NCBI GenBank assembly: GCA_945901195.1
Contig: CAMDKB010000333.1
Span: forward strand, 1 to 5,201
DNA: 5,201 nt
DNA from: Rhizobium sp. Q54
GTDB taxonomy: Bacteria > Pseudomonadota > Alphaproteobacteria > Rhizobiales > Beijerinckiaceae
Reading direction: 5' to 3'
Part shown: in pieces, positions 1-4,956 of the stretch
Numbering within the stretch: position 1 is the first letter of the stretch
Layout: each line of letters starts with the position of its first letter
Program-made: the position numbers and the translations under genes
The notes under the pieces: generated by a model
What the model was told of the DNA's origin: nothing
Database searches by the model: none
The model's input: the letters and a program-made list of their open reading frames with translations, nothing else

Positions 1-70
1 TGCCGGGACGACCCGGAAGCAAATTTTCAATCCGAGCGAATTGATCGTCGCGCAAAGCATGGCGTTCCAT
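1..70 (-). CDS. IS5-family transposase, N-terminal fragment (cut by window edge)
   Basis: Reading the minus strand from the ATG at 70 gives 23 codons, beginning MERHALRDDQFARIENLL and then PGRPG, still open at the window edge. The pattern 'DDQ(F/W)xxIExLLPG' is the usual N-terminus of IS5-family (IS427-like) transposases, whose first reading frame carries the DUF4096-type DNA-binding part. The start is well supported by AAGGAGG on the minus strand (plus 77-83), six bases from the ATG. The catalytic DDE part lies outside the window, so whether the element is intact is unknown. Many IS427-group elements use two frames joined by a frameshift; this cannot be tested here. The family call rests on a short stretch and is recognised by pattern only. 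Confidence 0.75.
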   Translation of the reverse strand, partial: MERHALRDDQFARIENLLPGRPG

Positions 71-74
71 CACA

Positions 75-93
75 AGCCTCCTTCAGGAAGGCT
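75..93 (-). promoter_or_regulatory. Hairpin covering the transposase ribosome binding site
   Basis: The minus-strand RNA AGCCTTCCTGAAGGAGGCT can fold with AGCCTTC pairing GAGGCT-side bases (seven pairs, one of them G-U). The AAGGAGG ribosome binding site of the transposase (plus 77-83) is in the 3' arm. Hairpins that hide the transposase start in read-through transcripts are known in other insertion sequences such as IS10 and IS50. That this hairpin does the same is an inference. Confidence 0.4.
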
Positions 94-146
94 CCACATG
101 AATCACGCTTTCACTGATTTGCGAATCCCTTAAATGACGACAGGCC

Positions 147-611
147 CTACAACGCCGGTGAAGAATGTTCGTGCGAGTGCCCATGCTCGCCGTGCGAATG
201 ACGATGTCCATCCGAGCGAATGGGCACCAGATTGATCTGCCCAAAGCGCACGCCACGTTCGGCGATAGTGCTTTCCGCCAGCTTGCGTACCGGGCCAGTC
301 GCCCCCTTCAGCACGGTCACCTCCATGCAGAATTTATGGTCCAGTCGCGTGCGCATTGAGGAGATCGTCAGATCGTGGTGCTCATGTTGCGCCTTGTCGA
401 GCCGCATCGCGAGGTCCCGCCCATCATAATCGTAGACATAGGAAACCGAGGCCACGCACTCGGCCGTGTCCTCCGCGCCACCCGTGCGCACCAGGGCGTC
501 ACGAACCAGATCGCGCATCGCCTCGGAGCGATTGGTATAGCCCGTGCGGGCCATATAATCATCAATGGCCTTGGCCATGTTATCATCGACAGAGATTGTG
601 ACGCGCTGCAT
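147..611 (-). CDS. nikR: Nickel-responsive transcriptional regulator NikR, with altered metal site
   Basis: This 154-aa protein matches the NikR family along its length. Residues 1-45 form the ribbon-helix-helix DNA-binding domain (MQRVTISVDD, then NRSEAMRDLVRDAL), and residues about 52-133 form the ACT-like metal-binding and tetramerisation domain (SYVYDYDGRDL, AQHEHHDL, AERGVRFG). The numbering matches E. coli NikR without gaps, so the nickel ligands can be read directly. His76 and Cys95 are kept, but positions 87 and 89, both His in E. coli, are Arg (M-R-T-R-L). A tail at 134-150 carries seven His in HxH steps (H136, 138, 140, 143, 145, 147, 149). NikR normally represses nickel uptake genes when nickel is plentiful. 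No nickel transporter, urease or hydrogenase gene is in view. The ATG is supported by AGGA six bases upstream. The gene follows the thiamine-diphosphate enzyme on the same strand after 186 bp and probably has its own promoter. Confidence 0.92.
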   Translation of the reverse strand: MQRVTISVDDNMAKAIDDYMARTGYTNRSEAMRDLVRDALVRTGGAEDTAECVASVSYVYDYDGRDLAMRLDKAQHEHHDLTISSMRTRLDHKFCMEVTVLKGATGPVRKLAESTIAERGVRFGQINLVPIRSDGHRHSHGEHGHSHEHSSPAL

Positions 612-617
612 GGGATG

Positions 618-680
618 TCCTGCCGGATTTGAGTTGCGGCAAGTATATCAGGCCCGAAGCCGGGCGCGAACCAAAAGCGC
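618..680 (-). promoter_or_regulatory. Probable nikR promoter and ribosome binding site
   Basis: On the minus strand AGGA (plus 618-621) lies six bases before the nikR ATG. Further up, TATACT (plus 642-647) is a good -10 hexamer. The -35 is weak: TTCGCG at 17 bp spacing. Just upstream of the -10 is a perfect 5-bp inverted repeat with a 4-base loop, GCCCG-aagc-CGGGC (652-665), lying in the spacer where a repressor could bind. The E. coli NikR operator GTATGA-N16-TCATAC is not present, so autoregulation cannot be claimed. Confidence 0.4.
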
Positions 681-688
681 CAGAAGGT

Positions 689-790
689 GTCATCCCGGAA
701 AACGCGCAGCGTTTATCCGGGACCGCACAGTTTTAAAAGACACAAGAATACAGCGATCCCGGATAAGCCCTGCGGTCTTTCCGGGATGAC
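689..790. repeat. Pair of REP-like palindromic units in inverted orientation
   Basis: Two 35-bp units face each other, 689-723 (plus) and 756-790 (minus), with a 32-bp spacer. Both begin GTCATCCCGGAAA and end TTATCCGGGA(C/T), and about 29 of 35 bases agree. Each unit also folds on itself. In the first, CCCGGA..AAACGC pairs with GCGTTT..TCCGGG around a 3-base loop with one bulged base; in the second, ATCCCGGA pairs with TCCGGGAT. The arrangement resembles a REP/BIME pair. It begins 8 bp past the stop of the thiamine-diphosphate enzyme gene and may end its transcript or stabilise its 3' end. Palindromes with this GTCATCCCGG core are familiar from alphaproteobacterial intergenic regions; I cannot name the family. 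Confidence 0.75.
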
Positions 791-797
791 GGCGCGC

Positions 798-2555
798 TCA
801 CGTATTGCGCAAGCCGGTCGAGCTTGTTCCGCGATCGGCTGGCGGGATATGCACGTCGACGAGCGCCACGCCGCCGGCGCGCATGATTTCGACGCCTTTC
901 TTGATAGCGACCGCCAGATCGGCGAGCGACGTCACCGGGCCAATGCCGGTTGCCCCCTGCGATTCGACAAATTTTGCGATCTCGACGCCGGGCGTGATGG
1001 CCTGACCGATCCAACGGTTGCCCACCGGGCGGTTGCGGCGCTTGGCGACGGTTTCCTGATGCAGCTCATCGTTGAAGTAGGATTGGTTGTTGTTGATGAT
1101 GAACAGGATCGGGATCTTGTGCTTCACGGCGGTGAAGACCGCATGTCCGCCCATCAGGAAATCGCCGTCGCCCAGAACAGCGACTGTCTCCTTGCCCCGG
1201 TCGGCATTGGCGAGAGCCACGCCGATCGAGATTGACGGCCCAGAGCCGATGCCGCCGCCGCCGTCCTTGCCCATGTAGGCGTCAGGGTTGCGGAAGGGCC
1301 AGAGATCGCAAGGCCAGCCGCGCGCGACGGCCGCCAGCGTCATATCATCAGGATTGGCAAAGTTCTTGCGCAATTCATTGGCGACATCCGCCATCCGGAT
1401 CTTGCCGTTCTCATTCGGGCCATAAGTGCGGCGCACAGGCGCGCGCCACGGCTCTTGTTTCGCGCCGCCCACGGCAGCCACCAGATCGGCGACGACAGCT
1501 TCCGAAGAGGCGGAGATCAAGAGGTCAGCCGGGGACATCAGCTGATAAACGGTGTGCGCGCCGTTATGCAGATGATGATCCATCGTCACGTTGACGATCT
1601 TGGCGTTGACATTCGTGCCGCCCATGGGCGGGCAGACGCAGCCGCCCAGATCCACCCATTCGAAAGCAAGGATGAGATCGGCTTCGGCGAGAATGTCGTG
1701 CTGCGGCTTGGCGGGCTGGTTGAATGGCTCGATCACGTGCGCGGGATGATCAGTCGGGAAGACCGAGCCGCATTTGAGGTCCGTCATCACACACGCGCCG
1801 ATGCTTTCGGCCAGCTTCAGCCGGTTGTCCCAATCCTTCTGGGCGCGGGTGCCGCGTCCGTAAAGTATCATCGGACGCTTTGCGGCCTTGATCATGGTGA
1901 CGATCTTCGCGATGTCGTCCGCATGGGCGCGCGGCGAGGCAGGCGCCTTGAAGCGGGCCATGTCCGGCATCTTCACCGGGCGTTCGAGCGAGGCTTCCTG
2001 CAGGCCCGCGTCCAGCACAATATAGACAGGCGCGCAAGGCTCGGTGCGGGTGGCAATGTTGGCGCGCAGCATGCCATCCACGATGGCTTCGGGCGAAGAG
2101 GGCTGCACATCGAACTTGAGAATGTCGCGCACAATCCCGGCCTGATCCTGCGATGTATGAATCCAGTCAATCCAGGGGCGGCGCTGATGGGAATCCACGG
2201 GGCCGGTCGCGCCCATGATAATCATGGGAACGCGGTCGCAATAGGCGTTGAAGATGGCCATGTGGCCGTGCATCAGCCCGACGTTGGAATGGACAATGGC
2301 GCCCATCGGCTCGTCGGTGGCTTTCGCATAGCCATGGGCGATGCCGATCGCGTGGTCTTCATGCAGGCAGAGCAGCATTCCAGGATCGCGATTGCCCAAG
2401 TGATTGACGATGGAATCGTGCAGGCCGCGATAGGATGCGCCGGGATTGAGGCTGACATACTTGATGCCGGACAAACGCAGCATCTGCGCGGCGACATCGG
2501 AGCCCCAGCCGATCTTGTCATCAGGTGAACCTTCGGGCGTATCAAGATATGGCAT
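798..2555 (-). CDS. Thiamine-diphosphate-dependent enzyme, acetolactate synthase-like superfamily
   Basis: This 585-aa protein has the three-domain layout of the acetolactate synthase / benzoylformate decarboxylase superfamily. The N-terminal PYR domain (about 15-185) holds the probable catalytic Glu66 in LHEDHAIGIAHGYAKA. A middle domain (about 210-365) includes ILYGRGTRAQ. The C-terminal PP domain (about 395-572) carries the diphosphate and metal motif GDGD at 462-465, followed about 25 residues later by NNNQSYFND (488-496). Such enzymes cleave or join carbon bonds next to a carbonyl. The usual GPG-type loop of acetolactate synthase is replaced by HSNVGLMHGH (89-98), so true acetolactate synthase activity is doubtful. 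A decarboxylase or lyase on an unknown 2-oxo acid or acyl-CoA is possible. Length is normal and no frameshift is seen. The start is supported by GGAG six bases upstream. No small regulatory subunit gene lies beside it. Confidence 0.85.
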   Translation of the reverse strand: MPYLDTPEGSPDDKIGWGSDVAAQMLRLSGIKYVSLNPGASYRGLHDSIVNHLGNRDPGMLLCLHEDHAIGIAHGYAKATDEPMGAIVHSNVGLMHGHMAIFNAYCDRVPMIIMGATGPVDSHQRRPWIDWIHTSQDQAGIVRDILKFDVQPSSPEAIVDGMLRANIATRTEPCAPVYIVLDAGLQEASLERPVKMPDMARFKAPASPRAHADDIAKIVTMIKAAKRPMILYGRGTRAQKDWDNRLKLAESIGACVMTDLKCGSVFPTDHPAHVIEPFNQPAKPQHDILAEADLILAFEWVDLGGCVCPPMGGTNVNAKIVNVTMDHHLHNGAHTVYQLMSPADLLISASSEAVVADLVAAVGGAKQEPWRAPVRRTYGPNENGKIRMADVANELRKNFANPDDMTLAAVARGWPCDLWPFRNPDAYMGKDGGGGIGSGPSISIGVALANADRGKETVAVLGDGDFLMGGHAVFTAVKHKIPILFIINNNQSYFNDELHQETVAKRRNRPVGNRWIGQAITPGVEIAKFVESQGATGIGPVTSLADLAVAIKKGVEIMRAGGVALVDVHIPPADRGTSSTGLRNT

Positions 2556-2566
2556 CGGAGTCTCCG
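2556..2566 (-). promoter_or_regulatory. Palindromic ribosome binding site of the thiamine-diphosphate enzyme gene
   Basis: The 11 bases directly before the ATG read CGGAGACTCCG on the minus strand, a perfect 5+1+5 palindrome containing the GGAG ribosome binding site. As RNA the loop would be too tight for a stable hairpin, so any function is more likely at the DNA level or absent. It fixes the start codon choice. Confidence 0.45.
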
Positions 2567-2845
2567 TTCAGTTTGGACATGGCTTGCACGGGCAGCGGGC
2601 GGAACCGGGCCGGCCGGAAAAAGCAGACAGGCGGGCGTCCATCGCCGTCCTGTCCAGTTACCCCCGCGCCTGCGCCTTTCGCGCCTTCTGCTCTACCTTG
2701 TCCGGTCGCATGCCCCCGGGCCAAGGTCAATGGGCAGGCCGAAGGCCGGTCCGCGCGGGGAGAACCCTGTCCGGATTCTGCCTGCATTATGCTGTAGGAG
2801 GGGGCGAGTGCGGACCACGCGGTTCGTGCGCCTGCGAGTTCAAGC
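2567..2845. other. Divergent intergenic region between the thiamine-diphosphate enzyme and glycosyltransferase genes
   Basis: About 280 bp separate two divergent genes and must hold the promoters of both. It is GC-rich with several related CTGTCC/TTGTCCGG motifs (near 2649, 2698 and 2768) and a CCGGCCGG palindrome (near 2610). On the plus strand TATGCT near 2788 could be a -10 element, but its -35 is poor. On the minus strand TTGACC (plus 2725-2730) resembles a -35 but has no good -10. I cannot assign either promoter with confidence. No convincing protein-coding frame fills the region. Confidence 0.4.
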
Positions 2846-2894
2846 ATGTCCCTGTCCATCATCCTCCCCGTACTCAACGAAGCGGAAGGCATAG
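2796..2894 (+). promoter_or_regulatory. Strong ribosome binding site with a short leader ORF overlapping the glycosyltransferase start
   Basis: AGGAGG at 2796-2801 lies six bases before a GTG at 2808, an ideal spacing. The GTG opens a 28-codon frame, rich in Arg (read with initiator Met: MRTTRFVRLRVQACPCPS...), that stops at 2892-2894, inside the glycosyltransferase gene and in another frame. The glycosyltransferase ATG at 2846 itself has no good ribosome binding site, so translation of the leader could feed ribosomes to it. Whether the leader is translated is unknown; the peptide resembles no family I know. Confidence 0.35.
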
Positions 2895-3529
2895 CCCAAA
2901 CGCTTGGCGCTCTGCGCGGCCTTGGCGCACAGGTGATTGTGGCCGATGGCGGAAGTCGTGACGGCACGATTGGGCACGCTTTGCTTCATGCCGATCTCGT
3001 CATACCCGCGCCACGCGGTCGCGCCATGCAGATGAATGCGGGTGCACGCGAGGCCACGGGCGACAAGCTGCTCTTCCTGCACGCGGATACAAAACTGCCC
3101 GCTGGCGCGGTGGAATTGATCGAGGCCGCTTTGCAGACCCACCCTTGGGGGCGTTTCGATGTGAGGATAGACGGCCATTCGCCGATTCTACGTTTGATCG
3201 GGGGCATGATGAACCTTCGCTCACGGCTCACTGGCATAGCTACGGGCGATCAGGCGATGTTTATGACGCGCAAGGCCTTCGACGCGATTGGCGGCTTTCC
3301 CGAATTGCCCCTGATGGAAGATATCGCCGCGTCGAATGCGCTGAAGCGCATCGGTCCGCCCGCCTGTCTGCGCGCGCGCGCACGCACGTCCGGCCGCCGC
3401 TGGGAGAAAAACGGAGTGCTGCGCACGGTCCTGTTGATGTGGCGCTTGCGCCTTCAATATTTTTTCGGCGCAGATCCTCGTGATCTTGCGCTGCGTTACG
3501 GCTATCGCCCCCGGGAGGAAGATGCATGA
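2846..3529 (+). CDS. Family 2 glycosyltransferase, TIGR04283 type (arsenosugar / rSAM-selenodomain-associated transferase 2)
   Basis: This 227-aa protein has the GT-A fold motifs of GT2 enzymes. They are PVLNEAEGI (8-16), VADGGSRDGT (32-41), RGRAMQMNAGA (57-67), FLHADT (77-82, in the place of the DxD metal motif), GDQAMFMTRKAFDAIGGF around 132-149, and LPLMEDI shortly after. The C-terminal SGRRWEKNGVLRT followed by LMWRLRLQYFFGADP is characteristic of the TIGR04283 subgroup rather than of general GT2 enzymes. Family members are annotated as transferase 2 of an rSAM/selenodomain context or as arsenosugar biosynthesis glycosyltransferase; the real donor and acceptor are not proven for most. No signal peptide or clear membrane anchor is seen, so it is probably cytoplasmic or peripheral. 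It is the first gene of a two-gene operon and overlaps the next gene by 4 bp. The ATG fits the family N-terminus, and no in-frame ATG, GTG or TTG lies between it and the upstream TAG at 2795. Confidence 0.9.
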   Translation: MSLSIILPVLNEAEGIAQTLGALRGLGAQVIVADGGSRDGTIGHALLHADLVIPAPRGRAMQMNAGAREATGDKLLFLHADTKLPAGAVELIEAALQTHPWGRFDVRIDGHSPILRLIGGMMNLRSRLTGIATGDQAMFMTRKAFDAIGGFPELPLMEDIAASNALKRIGPPACLRARARTSGRRWEKNGVLRTVLLMWRLRLQYFFGADPRDLALRYGYRPREEDA

Positions 3530-4140
3530 ACATGGATATTCCCCTCATGATCTTCGCGCGCGCGCCGGTTCCTGGCGAATGCAAAACCAGGCTCATCCCC
3601 GCCCTTGGCGCGGAAGGTGCAGCGGCGCTGCACGCGCGGCTGGTCGAGCATGCAATACAGACTGCGCGGGCCAGCGAAGTTGGGCCCGCAGGCCTTTGGT
3701 GTGCAGATGATCAGGACCATCCGTTTTTCGCGCGATGCGCGAAAGAATTTGGCGTCAGCCTGCATCGCCAATGCGAAGGAGATCTCGGCGCACGCATGTT
3801 GCAGGCTTTTGTCCATGCGGGTGGCCCGGCGCTGCTCGCCGGCAGCGATGCGCCCTCGATCACGCCGCAACATTGGCGCGATTGCGCGCAAGCGCTTGCA
3901 ACGCACGATGCCGTTTTTCTGCCCGCAGAGGATGGCGGCTACGCGTTGACCGGACTGCAAAAGCCGGGCAGCGGAATATTTCGCAACATGGTCTGGAGCA
4001 CGCGCGAAGTCATGGCGCAAACGCGCGCGCGTTTGCGCGCCATGCAGATGACATGGGCCGAACCGGCCGTCGTCTGGGATGTGGACGACGTCAACGGTCT
4101 CGAACGCTTGCGCGCGAGCGGATTGATCGGCGCGTTTTGA
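3526..4140 (+). CDS. CofC-like nucleotidyltransferase-fold protein, TIGR04282 / DUF2064 type
   Basis: This 204-aa protein has the GT-A/nucleotidyltransferase fold motifs of the TIGR04282 family. They are FARAPVPGECKTRL (10-23, in place of the nucleotide-binding loop), CEGDLGARM (83-91), GSDAPSITP (106-114, where GTDCPxLTP is common), LPAEDGGYALTGL (132-144), MVWSTREV (155-162) and the C-terminal WDVDDVNGLERL (184-195). The family is related to CofC guanylyltransferase and is named transferase 1 of the rSAM/selenodomain context or arsenosugar biosynthesis glycosyltransferase. It almost always accompanies the gene before it, and the ATGA overlap here suggests translational coupling. A good GGGAGGA ribosome binding site (3513-3519) lies six bases before the ATG. 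The substrate is not known from sequence. The stop is only 12 bp from the stop of the converging glutathione transferase gene. Confidence 0.9.
   Translation: MNMDIPLMIFARAPVPGECKTRLIPALGAEGAAALHARLVEHAIQTARASEVGPAGLWCADDQDHPFFARCAKEFGVSLHRQCEGDLGARMLQAFVHAGGPALLAGSDAPSITPQHWRDCAQALATHDAVFLPAEDGGYALTGLQKPGSGIFRNMVWSTREVMAQTRARLRAMQMTWAEPAVVWDVDDVNGLERLRASGLIGAF
4011..4044. repeat. 34-bp near-perfect palindrome inside the CofC-like gene
   Basis: The 24 bases at 4015-4038 are a perfect palindrome, GCGCAAACGCGC followed by its reverse complement. CATG flanks it on both sides, with two extra bases (GC) on the right. The centre is alternating CG (4022-4031), which favours Z-form or cruciform structure. 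It encodes MAQTRARLRAM, ordinary residues for this part of the family, so it may simply reflect codon choice. Confidence 0.8.
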
Positions 4141-4152
4141 AATAACGCTGCG

Positions 4153-4842
4153 TCAAGCGCCGCGACCTGGGGCCTTGCGCGCAATACCGCCGTGCAAATC
4201 GAACATCCGTTCGCGCCAGGCGTAAACACTATCGCCCTCATCCAGCAATTGGCTTGGGGTTACGCCGCGCGCAAACATGAAGATGCCAAACAGGCAATAG
4301 TCCGCGAACGCGGGCGAGGCGCCATTGAGGAAAGGCTGGTCTTTCAGCGTCTCGCGTACAGGGGCCAGCTCAGCGTTGAAGGCGGCGCGGCCCTCATTCG
4401 GGGCCATGACCTCCTCAAGCTTCTTGCCAAAACGCTGCTCGCGTGTGGTGCGGAAATAATCGCGATCTCCAGCGTCGATCGTCCCAAAAATGTCCATCAG
4501 CGCCACGCGCATCAGCGGCATGGAAAGCCGCGTCTGTGTCCAGTTGCGCACGAAAGACGTGAGCGCCTGGCTTCCGCCCGGAAACAGGGCCGGGCGATCC
4601 GGGTAGGTCTGGTCGAGATATTCGGCAATCGCCCAGGAATCACTGACGACTTTGCCGTTGTCGCGAATGACCGGCACGAGCTTTTGGCCAGAAAATTCAA
4701 GTTTCGTCTTTTCCATGAAGCGCACGGGCACAGTCGTCACATCGAGCCCCTTGTGCGCCAGCGCCATGCGGATGCGCCAGCAATAGGGTGAAAAACGGAT
4801 CGTGTCGTCAGCGCCTGCGAGGTCGAACATTTCTACGGACAT
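4153..4842 (-). CDS. Glutathione S-transferase, LigE (beta-etherase)-like
   Basis: This 229-aa protein has a thioredoxin-fold N-terminal domain (about 1-85) and an all-helical C-terminal domain (about 95-215). Key parts are SPYCWRIRMALAHKG (18-32), the VPVI cis-proline motif (56-59, Pro58) and SDSWAIAEYLDQTYPDRP (67-84), which contacts glutathione. The ADY of PAFADYCLFG (177-186) lies at the helix-capping box. The combination 'SPYxWxxxxALAHKG ... DSWxIAEYLDxxYPDRP' is that of the LigE/LigF-type subgroup first known from cleavage of lignin beta-aryl ether bonds in Sphingobium. Most members are uncharacterised, so etherase activity is only one option; general conjugation or reduction is another. 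Ser18 or Cys21 may be the thiol-contacting residue. It is soluble and probably cytoplasmic. The ATG at 4842 has GGAG ten bases upstream; a second ATG four codons in is possible. It is transcribed alone, from a clear promoter. Confidence 0.88.
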   Translation of the reverse strand: MSVEMFDLAGADDTIRFSPYCWRIRMALAHKGLDVTTVPVRFMEKTKLEFSGQKLVPVIRDNGKVVSDSWAIAEYLDQTYPDRPALFPGGSQALTSFVRNWTQTRLSMPLMRVALMDIFGTIDAGDRDYFRTTREQRFGKKLEEVMAPNEGRAAFNAELAPVRETLKDQPFLNGASPAFADYCLFGIFMFARGVTPSQLLDEGDSVYAWRERMFDLHGGIARKAPGRGA

Positions 4843-4924
4843 GGATTGAATTCTCCGGTTTTATTTGATGAGCATGACGTGCATAAGGCTAGCAGAGTAT
4901 GGTGGCGCGGCAAATCTGACGCAA

Positions 4925-4956
4925 ATTATAACCTAGGTGAGGATGCTTGAATCCTC
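4925..4956 (-). promoter_or_regulatory. Promoter of the glutathione transferase gene with adjacent palindromes
   Basis: On the minus strand a perfect -10 box TATAAT (plus 4925-4930) lies about 85 bp before the start codon, implying a leader of about 75 bases. Directly upstream is the perfect 8-bp palindrome ACCTAGGT (4931-4938). Then follows GAGGAT-N6-ATCCTC (4939-4956), a perfect 6-bp inverted repeat across the expected -35 region. The -35 hexamer itself is poor (GATTCA at 17 bp), which fits an activator- or repressor-controlled promoter. The binding protein is unknown. Confidence 0.5.

Larger units (their letters stand above)
1..130 (-). mobile_element. One end of an IS5-family insertion sequence
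   Basis: The transposase start is preceded by about 60 bp of non-coding sequence typical of an insertion-sequence end. On the minus strand the probable tip begins near GGGATTCGCAAATCAGTG, next to TTTAA at about 129-134. IS5-family elements of this type commonly insert at short TNA or TA targets, so the boundary near 130-133 is an inference. The other end and its target duplication lie outside the window. The element sits about 16 bp past the nikR stop codon and its transposase reads in the same direction as nikR, so nikR transcripts could run into it. Confidence 0.6.

Noticed and set aside
2153..2158. GTATGA, half of the E. coli NikR operator
   Set aside because: It is inside a coding region and no TCATAC lies 16 bp away, so it is a chance hexamer.
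1455..2528. A 357-codon open frame on the plus strand
   Set aside because: It lies wholly antisense to the thiamine-diphosphate enzyme gene, whose motifs are clear. Its sequence is rich in His, Arg, Asp and Gly in the manner of a reverse-strand shadow, with no domain.
2542..2967. A 141-codon minus-strand frame across the divergent intergenic region
   Set aside because: It overlaps the start of the glycosyltransferase gene and the ribosome binding site of the thiamine-diphosphate gene, and is Ala/Arg/Pro-rich low-information sequence.
3366..3386. GC/CA dinucleotide run in the glycosyltransferase gene
   Set aside because: It encodes an ordinary LRARARTS stretch and is short; it is explained by high-GC codon use.
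3502..4020. A 172-codon minus-strand open frame
   Set aside because: It is antisense to the CofC-like gene, and its protein has no recognisable features.
4192..4791. A 199-codon plus-strand open frame
   Set aside because: It is antisense to the GST gene, which has all family motifs; the frame shows no motif of its own.
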